A stretch of DNA of 64,000 bases. Source: Terriglobia bacterium. Its GTDB lineage: Bacteria; Acidobacteriota; Terriglobia; Acidiferrales; UBA7541. Shown in pieces: positions 51,852-60,974 of the stretch; position 1 is the first letter of the stretch, and every line of letters begins with the position of its first letter. The notes beneath the pieces are model-generated. The model saw only the letters and a list, made by a program, of their open reading frames with translations. It was not told the DNA's origin and did no database searches. The stretch spans positions 238,108 to 302,107 of the forward strand of contig JAIQGG010000004.1 in the NCBI GenBank assembly GCA_020072785.1, given 5' to 3'. The position numbers and the translations under genes are program-made.

Positions 51852-53261
51852 CTAGACGCTGCGCGCCAGCCGGCCGACTTCCTCGAGGACGCGGCGGGTG
51901 GTTTCCGGGCGCGGAGTTTCGGCATAAATGCGCAGCACGTGCTCCGTTCCCGAGGCGCGCACCATCGCCCAGCCGGTGTCTCCAAGATACACCTTGATGC
52001 CGTCCAAATCTTCCCGCCGGACGATGGGCCAGTCGAGCAGTTTCTCCAATTTGGCATCCGCAAAGCGGGCGATGGCTTTTTCCTTCTGCCCGGGCTGGAG
52101 ATCCAGGTCCAGGCGGCCGTAGTGGTGTTCGCCGAACTCGGCGTGCAGGGCGCCCACCAGCGCGCCGAGGGATTTGCGGTGCCAGGCCATGACTTCAGCG
52201 AGGAGCAGCGCGGAGACCGTGGCGTCGCGCTCCGGCAGGTACAGGCTGGTGCCGATGCCGCCGCTCTCTTCGCCGCCGATGAGGATATTCTGCTCGAGCA
52301 TCAGCTCGCAGACGTATTTGAAGCCGATGGGGATTTCGTAAAGCTTGCGGCCGAGCTGGGCGGCGATCTTGTCGATGAGCTTGGTGACGGAGAAGGTTTT
52401 GACAACGTCGCCGGGGAGCTGGCGGGCGCCGGCCAGATGCTGGAAGAGGAGGGCGAAGATCTGGTGGGGGGTGATGAAGGCGCCGTCGCGGTCCATGGCG
52501 CCGATGCGGTCGCCGTCGCCGTCGGCGGCGAAGCCGGCGTCGTAGCCGCCGGCGCGCACAGCCTGGCGCAGGGCCTCGACGTGGGGCTCGATGGGCTCGG
52601 GGTTGACGCCGCCGAAGAGCGGGTCGCGGGTGCCGCGAATCTCGTCGCAAACCACGCCGTTGCGGGTGAAGAGCTCGTGCAGCAGGCCGGCGGCGGAGCC
52701 GTGCATGGGGTCGGCCAGGAAGCGGAACTTGGCGGCGCGGAGGCGCTCCCAGTCCACGAGTTTTTCGATGGTGGCGAGGTAGGGGGCGCGGGGGTCGAAG
52801 GACTGGATCAGTTCCTTGCGCGGGGGGAGTGCGGGGACGTCCTGGCGCAGCACCTGCTCGAGTTCCTTTTCGATCTGGGCCACGATGGAGGGCAGCGCGG
52901 AGCTGCCGTAGGTGGCTTTGTACTTGATGCCGTTCCAGCGGTAGGGATTGTGGCTCGCGGTGACCATCATGCCGCCAGCGGCGCCGCGCTGGCGGACGAG
53001 CAGGGAGATGGCGGGGGTGGGGCAGGGCTTGTCGGCCAGCCAGACGGGGGTGCCCGTGGAGCTGAGCACTTCGGCGGCTACGGCCGCGGCGCGGTCCGCG
53101 GCGTAGCGGTGGTCGTAGCCGACCAGGACGCCTTTGCGGGGGTCCTCGCAACGCACCACGTAGCGGGCGATGGCCTGCGCCACCTTCTTGACGTTGTCCA
53201 TCGTGAAGTCGTCGGCGATTACGCCGCGCCAGCCGTCGGTTCCAAAGCGAATCGCAGTCAT
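51852..53261 (-). CDS. phosphomannomutase / phosphoglucomutase
   Basis: Alpha-D-phosphohexomutase (469 aa) that interconverts hexose 6- and 1-phosphates. All four sites are present: phosphoserine loop VTASHNPYRWNGIK (near 97), metal loop DGDGDR (near 236), sugar loop GGEESGGIG (near 330) and phosphate loop RASGTEHVLRI (near 438). ATG 53261 begins MTAIRFGTDGWRG. With ManA and ManC it supplies mannose-1-P for GDP-mannose. Confidence 0.92.
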   Translation of the reverse strand: MTAIRFGTDGWRGVIADDFTMDNVKKVAQAIARYVVRCEDPRKGVLVGYDHRYAADRAAAVAAEVLSSTGTPVWLADKPCPTPAISLLVRQRGAAGGMMVTASHNPYRWNGIKYKATYGSSALPSIVAQIEKELEQVLRQDVPALPPRKELIQSFDPRAPYLATIEKLVDWERLRAAKFRFLADPMHGSAAGLLHELFTRNGVVCDEIRGTRDPLFGGVNPEPIEPHVEALRQAVRAGGYDAGFAADGDGDRIGAMDRDGAFITPHQIFALLFQHLAGARQLPGDVVKTFSVTKLIDKIAAQLGRKLYEIPIGFKYVCELMLEQNILIGGEESGGIGTSLYLPERDATVSALLLAEVMAWHRKSLGALVGALHAEFGEHHYGRLDLDLQPGQKEKAIARFADAKLEKLLDWPIVRREDLDGIKVYLGDTGWAMVRASGTEHVLRIYAETPRPETTRRVLEEVGRLARSV

Positions 53262-53337
53262 TGTGGAGCAGTATACGCGAAAGGAAATGCCCGCCAAGAG
53301 CCGGATTGGCCGGACGCGAGCGGAGGGGCGGGCGCGC

Positions 53338-54450
53338 CTAGAGGAGGTCTTTTCTGCCGCGGGCTTCCAGCCACTTCACGACTTTGCCGACGTCCTGGGC
53401 GCGGTCGCGGGGGCAGATGAGGATCGCGTCGGGGGTCTCTACGACGACGAGGTCGCGGACGCCGATGGCGGCGACGAATTTTCCGGGGCTCCAGAGGAAA
53501 TTGCCCTCGGCGTCGAGGGTGTGGAAGGGGCTGGCGGAAACGTTTTCGCCGGGCTGCCTGGCCAAGAGTTCGTAGACGGCGGCCCAGGAGCCGATGTCGC
53601 TCCAGCCCACCTCGGCGGGGATGACGAAGACCTGCGGGGCGCCGGGCTGGAGCGTGGCGGGTTCGAGGATGGCGTAGTCCACGGAGATGTTTTCGAGCTG
53701 GGGATAGATGGCGCGCAGGCGGCGCTGGTAGCGGCGGGTGCCGATGGTTGCGGCGAGGGATTCGAGAGCGGCGTGCGTTTTCGGGAGATGGCGCTGGAGA
53801 TTTTGAAGAAAGGTAGAGATACGCCAGAAGAACATTCCGGCGTTCCAGTGGTAATTGCCGGAGGCGACATAGGCTTGGGCGGCCGCCAGCTCCGGTTTTT
53901 CCGTGAAGCGGCGGACGGCGAAGGCCGGGAAGCCTTGTGCCATCAGCGGGTCGCCCATGCGTTCGACGTAGCCGAAGCCGGTGTCCGGGCGCGTCGGGGG
54001 GATGCCCAAAACGATCATGCGGCCGGCCTCGCGGGCGAGGTGCAGGGCGGCGCGGACGATCTTGCGATAGGGAGCGGGCTTTGCAATGTAGTGGTCGGCG
54101 GGGAGGACCGCCAGAAGGGCGTCGCCGCCGGCTGCATGGCGTACGTGCAGAGCGGCGAGGGCGATGGCCGCGGCGGTGTTGCGGCCGAGTGGCTCGGTGA
54201 GCACGCGGCGGCGGGCCGCGGCGGGGAGCTGCTTGCGGACGGCCGGGGCCTGCTCGGCGTTGGTCACCGTCCAGATCCGGGCGGCGGGGACGAGCGGGAG
54301 CAGGCGCGCGACGGTCTGCTCCAGCATGGTTTCCGCGCCGGCGATGTTCAGCAGTTGCTTGGGGAAGCGCGTGCGGCTGCGTGGCCAGAAACGCGTGCCG
54401 CGGCCTCCGGCGAGGATCACGGCATGCGCGCTGAGGCCGGTTTTCTTCAC
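53338..54450 (-). CDS. manC: mannose-1-phosphate guanylyltransferase
   Basis: Makes GDP-mannose from GTP and mannose-1-P. The 370-aa protein has the nucleotide-binding VILAGGRGTRFWPRSR (about 11-26), EPLGRNTAAAIALA, the FTEKPE motif, WNAGMFFWR and VGWSDIGSW. It lacks the C-terminal isomerase domain of two-domain enzymes, which is consistent with a separate manA just upstream. Confidence 0.94.
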   Translation of the reverse strand: MKKTGLSAHAVILAGGRGTRFWPRSRTRFPKQLLNIAGAETMLEQTVARLLPLVPAARIWTVTNAEQAPAVRKQLPAAARRRVLTEPLGRNTAAAIALAALHVRHAAGGDALLAVLPADHYIAKPAPYRKIVRAALHLAREAGRMIVLGIPPTRPDTGFGYVERMGDPLMAQGFPAFAVRRFTEKPELAAAQAYVASGNYHWNAGMFFWRISTFLQNLQRHLPKTHAALESLAATIGTRRYQRRLRAIYPQLENISVDYAILEPATLQPGAPQVFVIPAEVGWSDIGSWAAVYELLARQPGENVSASPFHTLDAEGNFLWSPGKFVAAIGVRDLVVVETPDAILICPRDRAQDVGKVVKWLEARGRKDLL

Positions 54451-54462
54451 GAGCGGTTCACC

Positions 54463-55515
54463 CTATTCAAAGACCACACTGGAGATGGCGGCGTCTTCCT
54501 CGCCGGCATCGCGCAGGCGGTTGCGCAGCGCCAGCAGGTCCGGGACGTAAATGCGCAGCAGCGTGGTGGGTTCCGCGGGGATGATCTGCGGGGAGTCCAG
54601 CGCGGCGGGGAGAAACCAAGCCTGCCCGCGGCGGTAGGACGCAACGCCGTCCCGGCAGTTGATCTCTCCGCTCCCGCTCAGGAACACCAGAAGATTGAAG
54701 TGCTCCTTGTCGGTGAAGAGTTCCGCGGCTTGCGCAAACTCCCAGCGCTCAGTGGCGAAATATTTGCAGGCCGCCAGCAGCGACTTCTTCATCCCCCGCG
54801 CGGGCAGGGGCAGGGAAGCGATCTTGCCCCCGGCAATCTTCCCGAAATTCATCACCGCCAGGGCCTTTTCGATGTGCAGCTCGCGCGGCTGGCCCGCATC
54901 GTCCAGCCGCCCGTAATCGTAGACGCGATAGGTCAGGTCGGAATACTCCTGCACCTCGCAGAGAACCATGCCCGGCCCGATGGTGTGGGGTGCGCCCGCG
55001 GGGACGTAGAAGGTATCTCCGGGGTGCACGGAGCGGCTTTCCAGCAGTTCTTCGGCCTTCTGCACGGCCAGGGCGGCCAGAAATTTTTCTTTGTTGGTTC
55101 CGGGCTTCAGCCCCACCAAGACGCGGGCTTCGGACTCCGCGGAGAGAGCGTGCCACATCTCGGTCTTGCCGCGGCCGCCGGCGGCCTGCTCGTGGGCGGC
55201 GGCGTAGGCGTCGTGGGGATGCACCTGGATGGAAAGCTTGTCGGTGGGGAAGAGAAACTTGACGAGAAAAGGGAACTGCGCCGCGCCGGTGAGCCGCGTG
55301 CCGCGCCATTGCGGATTCATCTCCTGCCAAGCGGCCTGCAGGCCGCGCCCGGCGTAGGGGCCAGTGGCGATGCGGCAGTCCAGCGCGGTCAGCCAGGCCT
55401 CGCCGACGGGCTGCGCGAGCCCGGTCTGCTCCGGAAAGAGGGGAGCGAGGGAGCGCGCGCCCCAGATGCGCGGGCGGAAGACCGGCTCGATGCGGGTTAG
55501 TTCAGGCCCGGCCAT
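54463..55515 (-). CDS. manA: mannose-6-phosphate isomerase (class I type)
   Basis: Zinc isomerase (350 aa) for fructose-6-P and mannose-6-P. Cupin-fold motifs: PFLVKFLFPTDKLSIQVHPHD (zinc His), the Glu in GKTEMWHAL, and HPGDTFYVPAGAPHTIGPGMVLCEVQEYSDLTYR. It sits between the aminotransferase (3-nt gap) and manC, in the first of three steps to GDP-mannose. Confidence 0.94.
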   Translation of the reverse strand: MAGPELTRIEPVFRPRIWGARSLAPLFPEQTGLAQPVGEAWLTALDCRIATGPYAGRGLQAAWQEMNPQWRGTRLTGAAQFPFLVKFLFPTDKLSIQVHPHDAYAAAHEQAAGGRGKTEMWHALSAESEARVLVGLKPGTNKEKFLAALAVQKAEELLESRSVHPGDTFYVPAGAPHTIGPGMVLCEVQEYSDLTYRVYDYGRLDDAGQPRELHIEKALAVMNFGKIAGGKIASLPLPARGMKKSLLAACKYFATERWEFAQAAELFTDKEHFNLLVFLSGSGEINCRDGVASYRRGQAWFLPAALDSPQIIPAEPTTLLRIYVPDLLALRNRLRDAGEEDAAISSVVFE

Positions 55516-55518
55516 GGC

Positions 55519-56721
55519 TCATGAAGCGGCTTCGGCGCGGGTGAGAAAGCGCTCGATGCGGCGCAGCCCTTCTTCGATCCGCGCGATGGAGGTGGCGTAG
55601 GAAATGCGCAGATAGCCAGGCATGCCGAAAGCCTCGCCCGGCACGAGAGCGACATGGGCTTTTTCCAGGAGCAGCCTGGAGAGCTCGAAGGCGTCCCTGG
55701 CGCGGCACTGCGGACCAGTGCCCAGATGCGCGGAGACGTTCGGGAAGGCGTAGAAGGCGCCGCCGGGATCGATGCAGGTGACTCCGGGAATAGCGCGCAG
55801 GCCTTCGAGGATGCGCTTGCGGCGCTTGGCGTATTCGGCGAGCATCGCCGGCACGGTTTCCATGGTGCCGGTCATGGCCTCGAGCGCGGCGTACTGCGCG
55901 ATCGAGGTGGGATTGGAGGTGGACTGGCTCTGCAGCTTGATCATGGCCTGGATGAGCGCTTCCGGCCCCAGGGTGTAGCCGATGCGCCAGCCGGTCATGG
56001 CGAAGGTTTTGGAGACCGAGCCGACGATGATGACGTTGTCCTTGGCGCCGGCGGCGCTGGCGATGGAGTAGGGCTTGTGCGGCTCATAGACGAAGTGCGA
56101 GTAGCACTCGTCGCCCAGCAGCCAGATGTTGTGCTTCTTGCACAGCGCCAGGATCTTCTCGTACTCCGCCGGCGGCACCACGGCTCCGCTGGGATTCGAC
56201 GGAGAGTTGATGATCATCATCCGGGTCTTCGAGGTGATGGCCTTCTCGATCGCCGCGGCCTTGACGCTGAAGCCGTCCTCCGGCCGCGTCTCCACGTGCA
56301 CCGGGGTGCCGCCCGCGTATTTCACGATGTCCGGGAAGCTGACCCAGTAGGGCGCGGGGATGATGACTTCGTCGCCGGCCTGGATCAGCACGCCCACGAC
56401 GTTGAAGATGGAATGCTTGCCGCCGACGTTGACGATGCATTCCCGGGGCTCGAAGCTGGAGCGCAGTTCGCGCTTGTGCCAGGCGCAGATGGCCTCGCGC
56501 AGGGGCATGATCCCCGGCGTGGCGGTGTACTTGGATTTGTCGCTCTCGATGGCGCGGATGGCCGCCTTCTTGATGTGTTCCGGAGTGGGAAAGTCCGGCT
56601 CGCCGGGCCCGAAGTCCACCACGTCGATGCCGCGGGCCTTGTACTTTTCGGCTTCGGCGATGACCGTGGCGGTCGGCGAAACGGAAATGCGGTTGATGCG
56701 ATTGGTCAGTTGCGGTTGCAC
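55519..56721 (-). CDS. class I aminotransferase (aspartate aminotransferase-like)
   Basis: PLP enzyme (400 aa) of fold type I. Motifs: GPGEPDFPTPEHIKKAA, INSPSNPSGAVVPPAEYE, the Schiff-base Lys in GSVSKTFAMTGWRIGY (near 238) and the C-terminal Arg in GYLRISYATS. GTG 56721 is used because it has GGGGAGA nearby and starts the family sequence; the longer frame begins in repeat DNA. Aspartate is the likely amino donor; prephenate or aromatic activity is possible. Confidence 0.92.
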   Translation of the reverse strand: MQPQLTNRINRISVSPTATVIAEAEKYKARGIDVVDFGPGEPDFPTPEHIKKAAIRAIESDKSKYTATPGIMPLREAICAWHKRELRSSFEPRECIVNVGGKHSIFNVVGVLIQAGDEVIIPAPYWVSFPDIVKYAGGTPVHVETRPEDGFSVKAAAIEKAITSKTRMMIINSPSNPSGAVVPPAEYEKILALCKKHNIWLLGDECYSHFVYEPHKPYSIASAAGAKDNVIIVGSVSKTFAMTGWRIGYTLGPEALIQAMIKLQSQSTSNPTSIAQYAALEAMTGTMETVPAMLAEYAKRRKRILEGLRAIPGVTCIDPGGAFYAFPNVSAHLGTGPQCRARDAFELSRLLLEKAHVALVPGEAFGMPGYLRISYATSIARIEEGLRRIERFLTRAEAAS

Positions 56722-56838
56722 GCTGTCTCCCCTGGCTCTTTGGTGTGGCTGCAGTCTCCTGGCGAAACTCGAAACGCGAAATTCGAAACTCGGAAGAATT
56801 ACGCTTCGCCGCCGCCGTTTTCTAAACTTCCGTAATGG

Positions 56839-56855
56839 TGACCGTGAAGCGGCCA
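56839..56855 (-). repeat. TGACCGC palindrome, degenerate copy 9
   Basis: TGACCGT-GAA-GCGGCCA, with one mismatch and one wobble pair in the stem. Upstream (56763-56792) lies a run of CGAAACTCGAAA-like direct repeats. Confidence 0.6.
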
Positions 56856-56892
56856 ACTCCATGTGTTACCACATAGCGGCCACAGTTCTTGC

Positions 56893-57378
56893 TTACGCGG
56901 TCTTGGCGCGCAGGCGCGCTTCGACCTGCGGCGGCACCAGCCCCGTCAGCGGCCCGCCGAGCATGGCGATCTCGCGCACCAGGCGCGCGCTCAGGTAGCT
57001 GTAAGTCTCTCCCGGGAGCATGAACACGGTCTCCAGGCGCGGCTCCAGCTTGCGGTTCATCATGGCCATCTGCAGCTCGTATTCGTAGTCGGAGATGGCG
57101 CGAATCCCGCGCAGAATCACGCCGGCCTCGCGCTTGCGCGCGTAATCCACCAGCAGCCCTTCGAAGACTTCCACTTCCACGCCCGGCCACGCCCGGGTCA
57201 CTTCGCGCAGCATCTCCACGCGCTCGGTGACGTTGAAAAGCGGCTGCTTCTCCAGATTGCGGAGCACGGCCACGATCACGTGTCCGAATATCTTCTGGGC
57301 GCGCTCGATGAGATCCAGATGACCGTTGGTGACCGGATCGAACGATCCGGGATAGATGGCGATGGAGGTTTTCAACAT
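56893..57378 (-). CDS. coaD: phosphopantetheine adenylyltransferase
   Basis: Penultimate step of coenzyme A synthesis. The 161-aa protein begins MLKTSIAIYPGSFDPVTNGHLDLIERA with the TxGH motif, then ILRGIRAISDYEYELQMAMMNRKL and SYLSARLVREIAMLGG. ATG 57378 is used as the longer frame lacks family sequence. It is the first gene of the minus-strand run through phzF. Confidence 0.95.
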   Translation of the reverse strand: MLKTSIAIYPGSFDPVTNGHLDLIERAQKIFGHVIVAVLRNLEKQPLFNVTERVEMLREVTRAWPGVEVEVFEGLLVDYARKREAGVILRGIRAISDYEYELQMAMMNRKLEPRLETVFMLPGETYSYLSARLVREIAMLGGPLTGLVPPQVEARLRAKTA

Positions 57379-57671
57379 AGTGTGCCCGTGTGCCCGCGGC
57401 TGCCTGCGCCCCGCGGCGCTCCCGTTGGAATGACCCCGTATTTTAACCCAGCCGGGCGGTACAACGCCCCGCAAACTTTGCCAGCAGGTCAATTTGGCCG
57501 CAGCAGAGCTGCTCCGGCTGGCCCTGAATTTATCGAGGGATGGATGCCAGCGGCACCGGCTTCAGCCGATGTCTGCGCGAGGGAAGAGCAGAGACTGAAA
57601 TCTGTGCTACCAAAGCCGCGCAAGGTCTTCCATGCCGAGCCGCTGAAAAACTTCGCTCCAGCCGGCCGGGT
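57379..57671. other. 293-bp gap without a supported gene
   Basis: Sequence is moderately G+C-rich without a good start or codon pattern in any frame. It should contain the coaD promoter on the minus strand; no clear boxes were recognised. Confidence 0.4.
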
Positions 57672-58637
57672 TCAGCGCGGGTGACAGGTCCCCGAGCCGG
57701 AGTCGCGGAAGGTCTGGCCCTCCTCCGGAAGGAACTCCCAGGTGTAGCGGCCCTGCGCGAGGGTCAGCTTGAGAACGCCGAAGGTGTCGGCATTGCGCAC
57801 TTCGCTGTTCTTCGTGGGCCGCCCGAGCGGAGTGTGACTCCGCCCCCCGGTGCCTACCACGAATTCGCGGATCCCACCCTGCGGGTCCGCGCGGCCCTGC
57901 GGGTTCTGCGGGGCAAACCGCTCATAGGAGTGCTCGTGGCCGGCCAGAACGATCTCCGCGTGGGCCTCATAGAGCGCCTGCCACAGCGGACGAAGCTCCG
58001 GATGAATGGCGTGGCTGGGGAAAAACCCGCTGCTGAAGAGGGCATGATGGCCATAGGCCAGGATGCACGCCGCGGGATGCTCGGCCAGATCCTTGCGTAG
58101 CCACTGCTCCTGCGGCGAACCTGCCGCGCAGCCTCCCACGCCGGGCTGATCGCAGTTGGTGTTCAAGACCACGATGTGCCAGGCGCCCAGTTTGTAGCTG
58201 TAGTAGCCCTTCCCGGCGGGACCGGCGACGGGGCCCCAATAGGCGAAGTACGGAGCGGCCCCACCTGCCTTGTATTCGTGATTGCCGAGGGCCGGGCGCG
58301 TGCGTTCCTTGAAGCGGCCCCAGGTCCGCTCGTAGCAGACGGTGAAGTCCTCCGCGCTGCCGTTCCCGTACGCCAGGTCCCCTGCGGTGAAGACCGTGCC
58401 GGGGATCATGGCTATCAATTTGGCCGTCGCCAGCGCGTCCTCGGGTCTGCGGCAACTCACGATATCCCCGGCACCGATCAGGGTCTGCGGCGCTGGGCCA
58501 GCCGTGGACTCTGGCTTGCGCGCGGAGGGAGACGGTCTTGCGTGCCGCTGCTGTGCAGCGGCCGGCCACCCCGTGCCGGCCAGCGCAGCTCCCAGGAGCA
58601 GACCTGCTTGCAGAATGCTGAACTTCCGCGGAGTCAC
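57672..58637 (-). CDS. exported metallophosphoesterase (purple acid phosphatase-like)
   Basis: Exported phosphatase (321 aa) with signal peptide FSILQAGLLLGAALAGTGWPAAAQ. The metal-site motifs are in order: GAGDIVSC, FTAGDLAYGNG, RPALGNHEYKAGG, LAYGHHALFSS and LAGHEHSYERFAPQ. The pattern is that of the calcineurin-like/purple acid phosphatase group, acting in the periplasm on phosphate esters. GTG start at 58637. Confidence 0.9.
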   Translation of the reverse strand: MTPRKFSILQAGLLLGAALAGTGWPAAAQQRHARPSPSARKPESTAGPAPQTLIGAGDIVSCRRPEDALATAKLIAMIPGTVFTAGDLAYGNGSAEDFTVCYERTWGRFKERTRPALGNHEYKAGGAAPYFAYWGPVAGPAGKGYYSYKLGAWHIVVLNTNCDQPGVGGCAAGSPQEQWLRKDLAEHPAACILAYGHHALFSSGFFPSHAIHPELRPLWQALYEAHAEIVLAGHEHSYERFAPQNPQGRADPQGGIREFVVGTGGRSHTPLGRPTKNSEVRNADTFGVLKLTLAQGRYTWEFLPEEGQTFRDSGSGTCHPR

Positions 58638-58894
58638 CCTCAGAGTAGTTCTCCCCCTGCGCTCTATCGCGCGAACCTTGCTCCTCTATATGCGTAACGG
58701 CGAAGCGGTCAATATGTGATGCCTTTGTAGGCTACCACGGCGCCCCCGATTTCTGATGCCGGTTACCGTTAGCTGGCTGCTGCGTGCAACTGACTGCAGC
58801 GAATAGCAGTTGGAGGGAAAATGATCGTATACAGGACTCAATTGGTCGTATTATTTGTGACGGGGAAGAGATGTCTTTTCGGCTCCAGATAAGC
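58638..58894. other. intergenic DNA with a degenerate palindrome
   Basis: A decayed TGACCGC-family copy (10) lies at about 58694-58710 (taacggcgaagcggtca). No gene is supported; the short minus-strand frame at 58732-58947 has atypical composition and overlaps the isc promoter. Confidence 0.5.
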
Positions 58895-58923
58895 TTGACG
58901 CGCAGATGATTTGCGGTTATTCT
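58895..58923 (+). promoter_or_regulatory. promoter of the isc operon
   Basis: TTGACG at 58895-58900 and TATTCT at 58918-58923, spaced 17 bp. The predicted start is near 58930, at the edge of the palindrome described next; iscR begins at 58967. Confidence 0.6.
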
Positions 58924-58929
58924 TATATA

Positions 58930-58944
58930 CGACTGAAACAGTCG
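58930..58944. promoter_or_regulatory. palindromic operator at the isc transcription start
   Basis: CGACTG-AAA-CAGTCG, 6-bp perfect arms, directly after the -10 box. Its position is ideal for repression by the Rrf2-type regulator encoded just downstream. It does not match the long type 2 IscR site of enterobacteria, so the link is inferred. Confidence 0.5.
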
Positions 58945-58966
58945 CATTTCGAGGTGGCAGCGCTAC

Positions 58967-59404
58967 ATGTTCAAGCTATCGAAGAAGGCCGATTACGCGC
59001 TGATTGCCGTCAAGCACCTGGCCACGCGCCGCGAAGAACACGCTTGCAGCGCGGGAGAAATAGCCGAAGAGTACGGTATTTCGGGGACGCTGATGGCCAA
59101 GGTGCTGCAGCGGCTGGCCAGAGAAGGTCTGGTGCAGGCGCGCCATGGGGCGACCGGCGGCTATCAGTTGACCCGCGACCCGGCGCAGATGAGCGCCCTG
59201 GAAGTGATTTCGGCGATCGACGGGCCGGTACTGATTACCTCGTGCGTGACGAATCACGGTAATTGTGAAACCTCGTTGCGGTGTTCGATCCGCGAGCCGT
59301 TGCGGCGGGTGAACGAAAGCATTTTGCAGGTACTCAGCACCGTGACCATCGCGCAATTGAGCGAGGACCCGCAGGAACCAGCGCTGGTGGCGCTGCGAAC
59401 TTAG
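58967..59404 (+). CDS. iscR: Rrf2 family Fe-S regulator (IscR-like)
   Basis: A 145-aa winged-helix regulator: FKLSKKADYALIAVKHLA, then the recognition region GISGTLMAKVLQRLAREGLVQARHGATGGYQLTR. Cys93, Cys100 and Cys106 can ligate a 2Fe-2S cluster, as the three cysteines of IscR do. It is the first gene of the isc operon and probably represses it when the cluster is bound. The spacing of the cysteines (x6, x5) differs by one from E. coli IscR (x5, x5). Confidence 0.9.
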   Translation: MFKLSKKADYALIAVKHLATRREEHACSAGEIAEEYGISGTLMAKVLQRLAREGLVQARHGATGGYQLTRDPAQMSALEVISAIDGPVLITSCVTNHGNCETSLRCSIREPLRRVNESILQVLSTVTIAQLSEDPQEPALVALRT

Positions 59405-59427
59405 GAATTTTTTAGGAGAATTTGCAT

Positions 59428-60648
59428 ATGGCCGTCAAGCTTCCCGTTTACATGGACAATCACGCGACCACCCCGGTGGACCCCCGGGTCCTCGAGGCTA
59501 TGCTGCCGTACTTCACCGAGAAGTTCGGCAACGCCGCCAGCCGCAACCATCCTTTCGGGTGGGCCGCCGAGCAGGCCGTGGAGCAGGCGCGCGCGCAGGT
59601 GGCATCGCTGATCAACGCCACGCCCAAGGAGATTATCTGGACCAGCGGGGCCACGGAGTCCGACAACCTGATGATCAAGGGCGTCGCGGAGATGTACCGC
59701 GAGAAGGGCAACCACATCATCACCCAGGCCATCGAACACAAAGCGGTGCTGGATACCTGTAAACGCCTGGAAAAGAACGGGTACGAGGTGACCTACCTGC
59801 CGGTGCAGAAGGATGGGCGCGTCGATCCCGAGGATGTGCGCAAGGCCCTGACGCCGAAGACCATCCTGATCACGATCATGTACGCCAACAACGAGATCGG
59901 GGTGATCAACCCCATCGCCGAGATCGGCAAGATCGCCCGGGAGCACGGGGCGTTTTTCGCGGTGGACGCGGTGCAGGCGGTGGGCAAGATCCCCGTGGAC
60001 GTGCAGAAGGACAACATCGACCTGCTGGCCATCTCCGCGCACAAGATTTACGGCCCGAAGGGCGTTGGCGCGCTGTATGTGCGCCGGCGCAACCCCCGCG
60101 TGCAGCTTTCGGCCATCATTGACGGCGGAGGCCACGAACGGGGCATGCGCTCCGGCACGCTGAACGTGCCCGGCATCGTGGGGCTGGGCAAGGCCTGCGA
60201 GATCTGCCAGAAGGAAATGGCGGAGGAGGGCGCGCGGATGCGCAAGCTGCGCGACCGGCTGAAGGACGGGCTGATGGCCAAGCTCGACGAGCTGTTCATC
60301 AACGGCTCGATGGAGCACCGCCTGCCGAACAATTTGAACATCAGCTTCGCCTACGTGGAAGGCGAATCGCTGCTGATGGGCATCAACGACGTCGCGGTAT
60401 CCAGCGGATCGGCCTGTACTTCGGCCACGCTGGAGCCCAGCTACGTGCTGAAGGCGCTGGGCGTGGGCGAAGACCTGGCTCACACGTCGATCCGTTTCGG
60501 TTTGGGACGATTTAATACCGAGGAGGAAGTGGATTACGTGACCAACCGCCTCGTGGAAGTTGTAAGCAAGCTGCGCGAACTCTCTCCGCTCTATGAAATG
60601 GCGAAAGAGGGCATCGACGTCAGCAAGGTGAAGTGGCAAACGGCCTAA
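59428..60648 (+). CDS. iscS: cysteine desulfurase IscS
   Basis: PLP enzyme (406 aa) that removes sulfur from cysteine for cluster assembly. [36 protein letters not shown] Lys in [18 protein letters not shown] and the mobile-loop Cys in [21 protein letters not shown] are present. ATG 59428 has AGGAG upstream; TTG 59422 is less likely. Confidence 0.96.
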   Translation: MAVKLPVYMDNHATTPVDPRVLEAMLPYFTEKFGNAASRNHPFGWAAEQAVEQARAQVASLINATPKEIIWTSGATESDNLMIKGVAEMYREKGNHIITQAIEHKAVLDTCKRLEKNGYEVTYLPVQKDGRVDPEDVRKALTPKTILITIMYANNEIGVINPIAEIGKIAREHGAFFAVDAVQAVGKIPVDVQKDNIDLLAISAHKIYGPKGVGALYVRRRNPRVQLSAIIDGGGHERGMRSGTLNVPGIVGLGKACEICQKEMAEEGARMRKLRDRLKDGLMAKLDELFINGSMEHRLPNNLNISFAYVEGESLLMGINDVAVSSGSACTSATLEPSYVLKALGVGEDLAHTSIRFGLGRFNTEEEVDYVTNRLVEVVSKLRELSPLYEMAKEGIDVSKVKWQTA

Positions 60649-60671
60649 GGGCCTTTATAAGGAAAAGGTGT

Positions 60672-60974
60672 ATGACACAGGACGGAATAATTCGAATTCA
60701 ACGGTCCATCGGAGGCAGCGGGGCTGCTTTTCAGGTGACCTTTACTCCCTACAACGCGGAAGAGGAAGCGGGAGGGGTGCGGCGTTTTCATGAACTGCAG
60801 CAGGTGCGGGAATTCCTGCGCGTGCTGGGGATTGGCGCGGACTTCATCCGCGAGGCGCTGCGGCAGCTGGCCGCAGGGCGCTCGGCTTCGGTCTCCGATG
60901 TCCGGCTGACGGACAAGGTGGCACGCCGCGCAGGGTTTCTGAGCACGGAAAATCTGGCAAGGAGTGTCGGCTAA
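60672..60974 (+). CDS. uncharacterised protein encoded between iscS and iscU, 100 aa
   Basis: From ATG 60672 (GGAAAAGG upstream) the product is MTQDGIIRIQRSIGGSGAAFQVTF..., a beta-strand start and a helical remainder (FHELQQVREFLRVLGIGADFIREALRQLAAGRSASV, then LTDKVARRAGFLS). It has no cysteines, so it does not hold a cluster by itself. The 1-nt overlap with iscU shows tight coupling. I do not recognise the family; a role as helper or regulator of cluster assembly is inferred from position. Confidence 0.75.
   Translation: MTQDGIIRIQRSIGGSGAAFQVTFTPYNAEEEAGGVRRFHELQQVREFLRVLGIGADFIREALRQLAAGRSASVSDVRLTDKVARRAGFLSTENLARSVG

Noticed and set aside
58732-58947. 71-aa minus-strand frame upstream of iscR
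   Set aside because: Overlaps the isc promoter and operator, with no ribosome site and no recognisable sequence.
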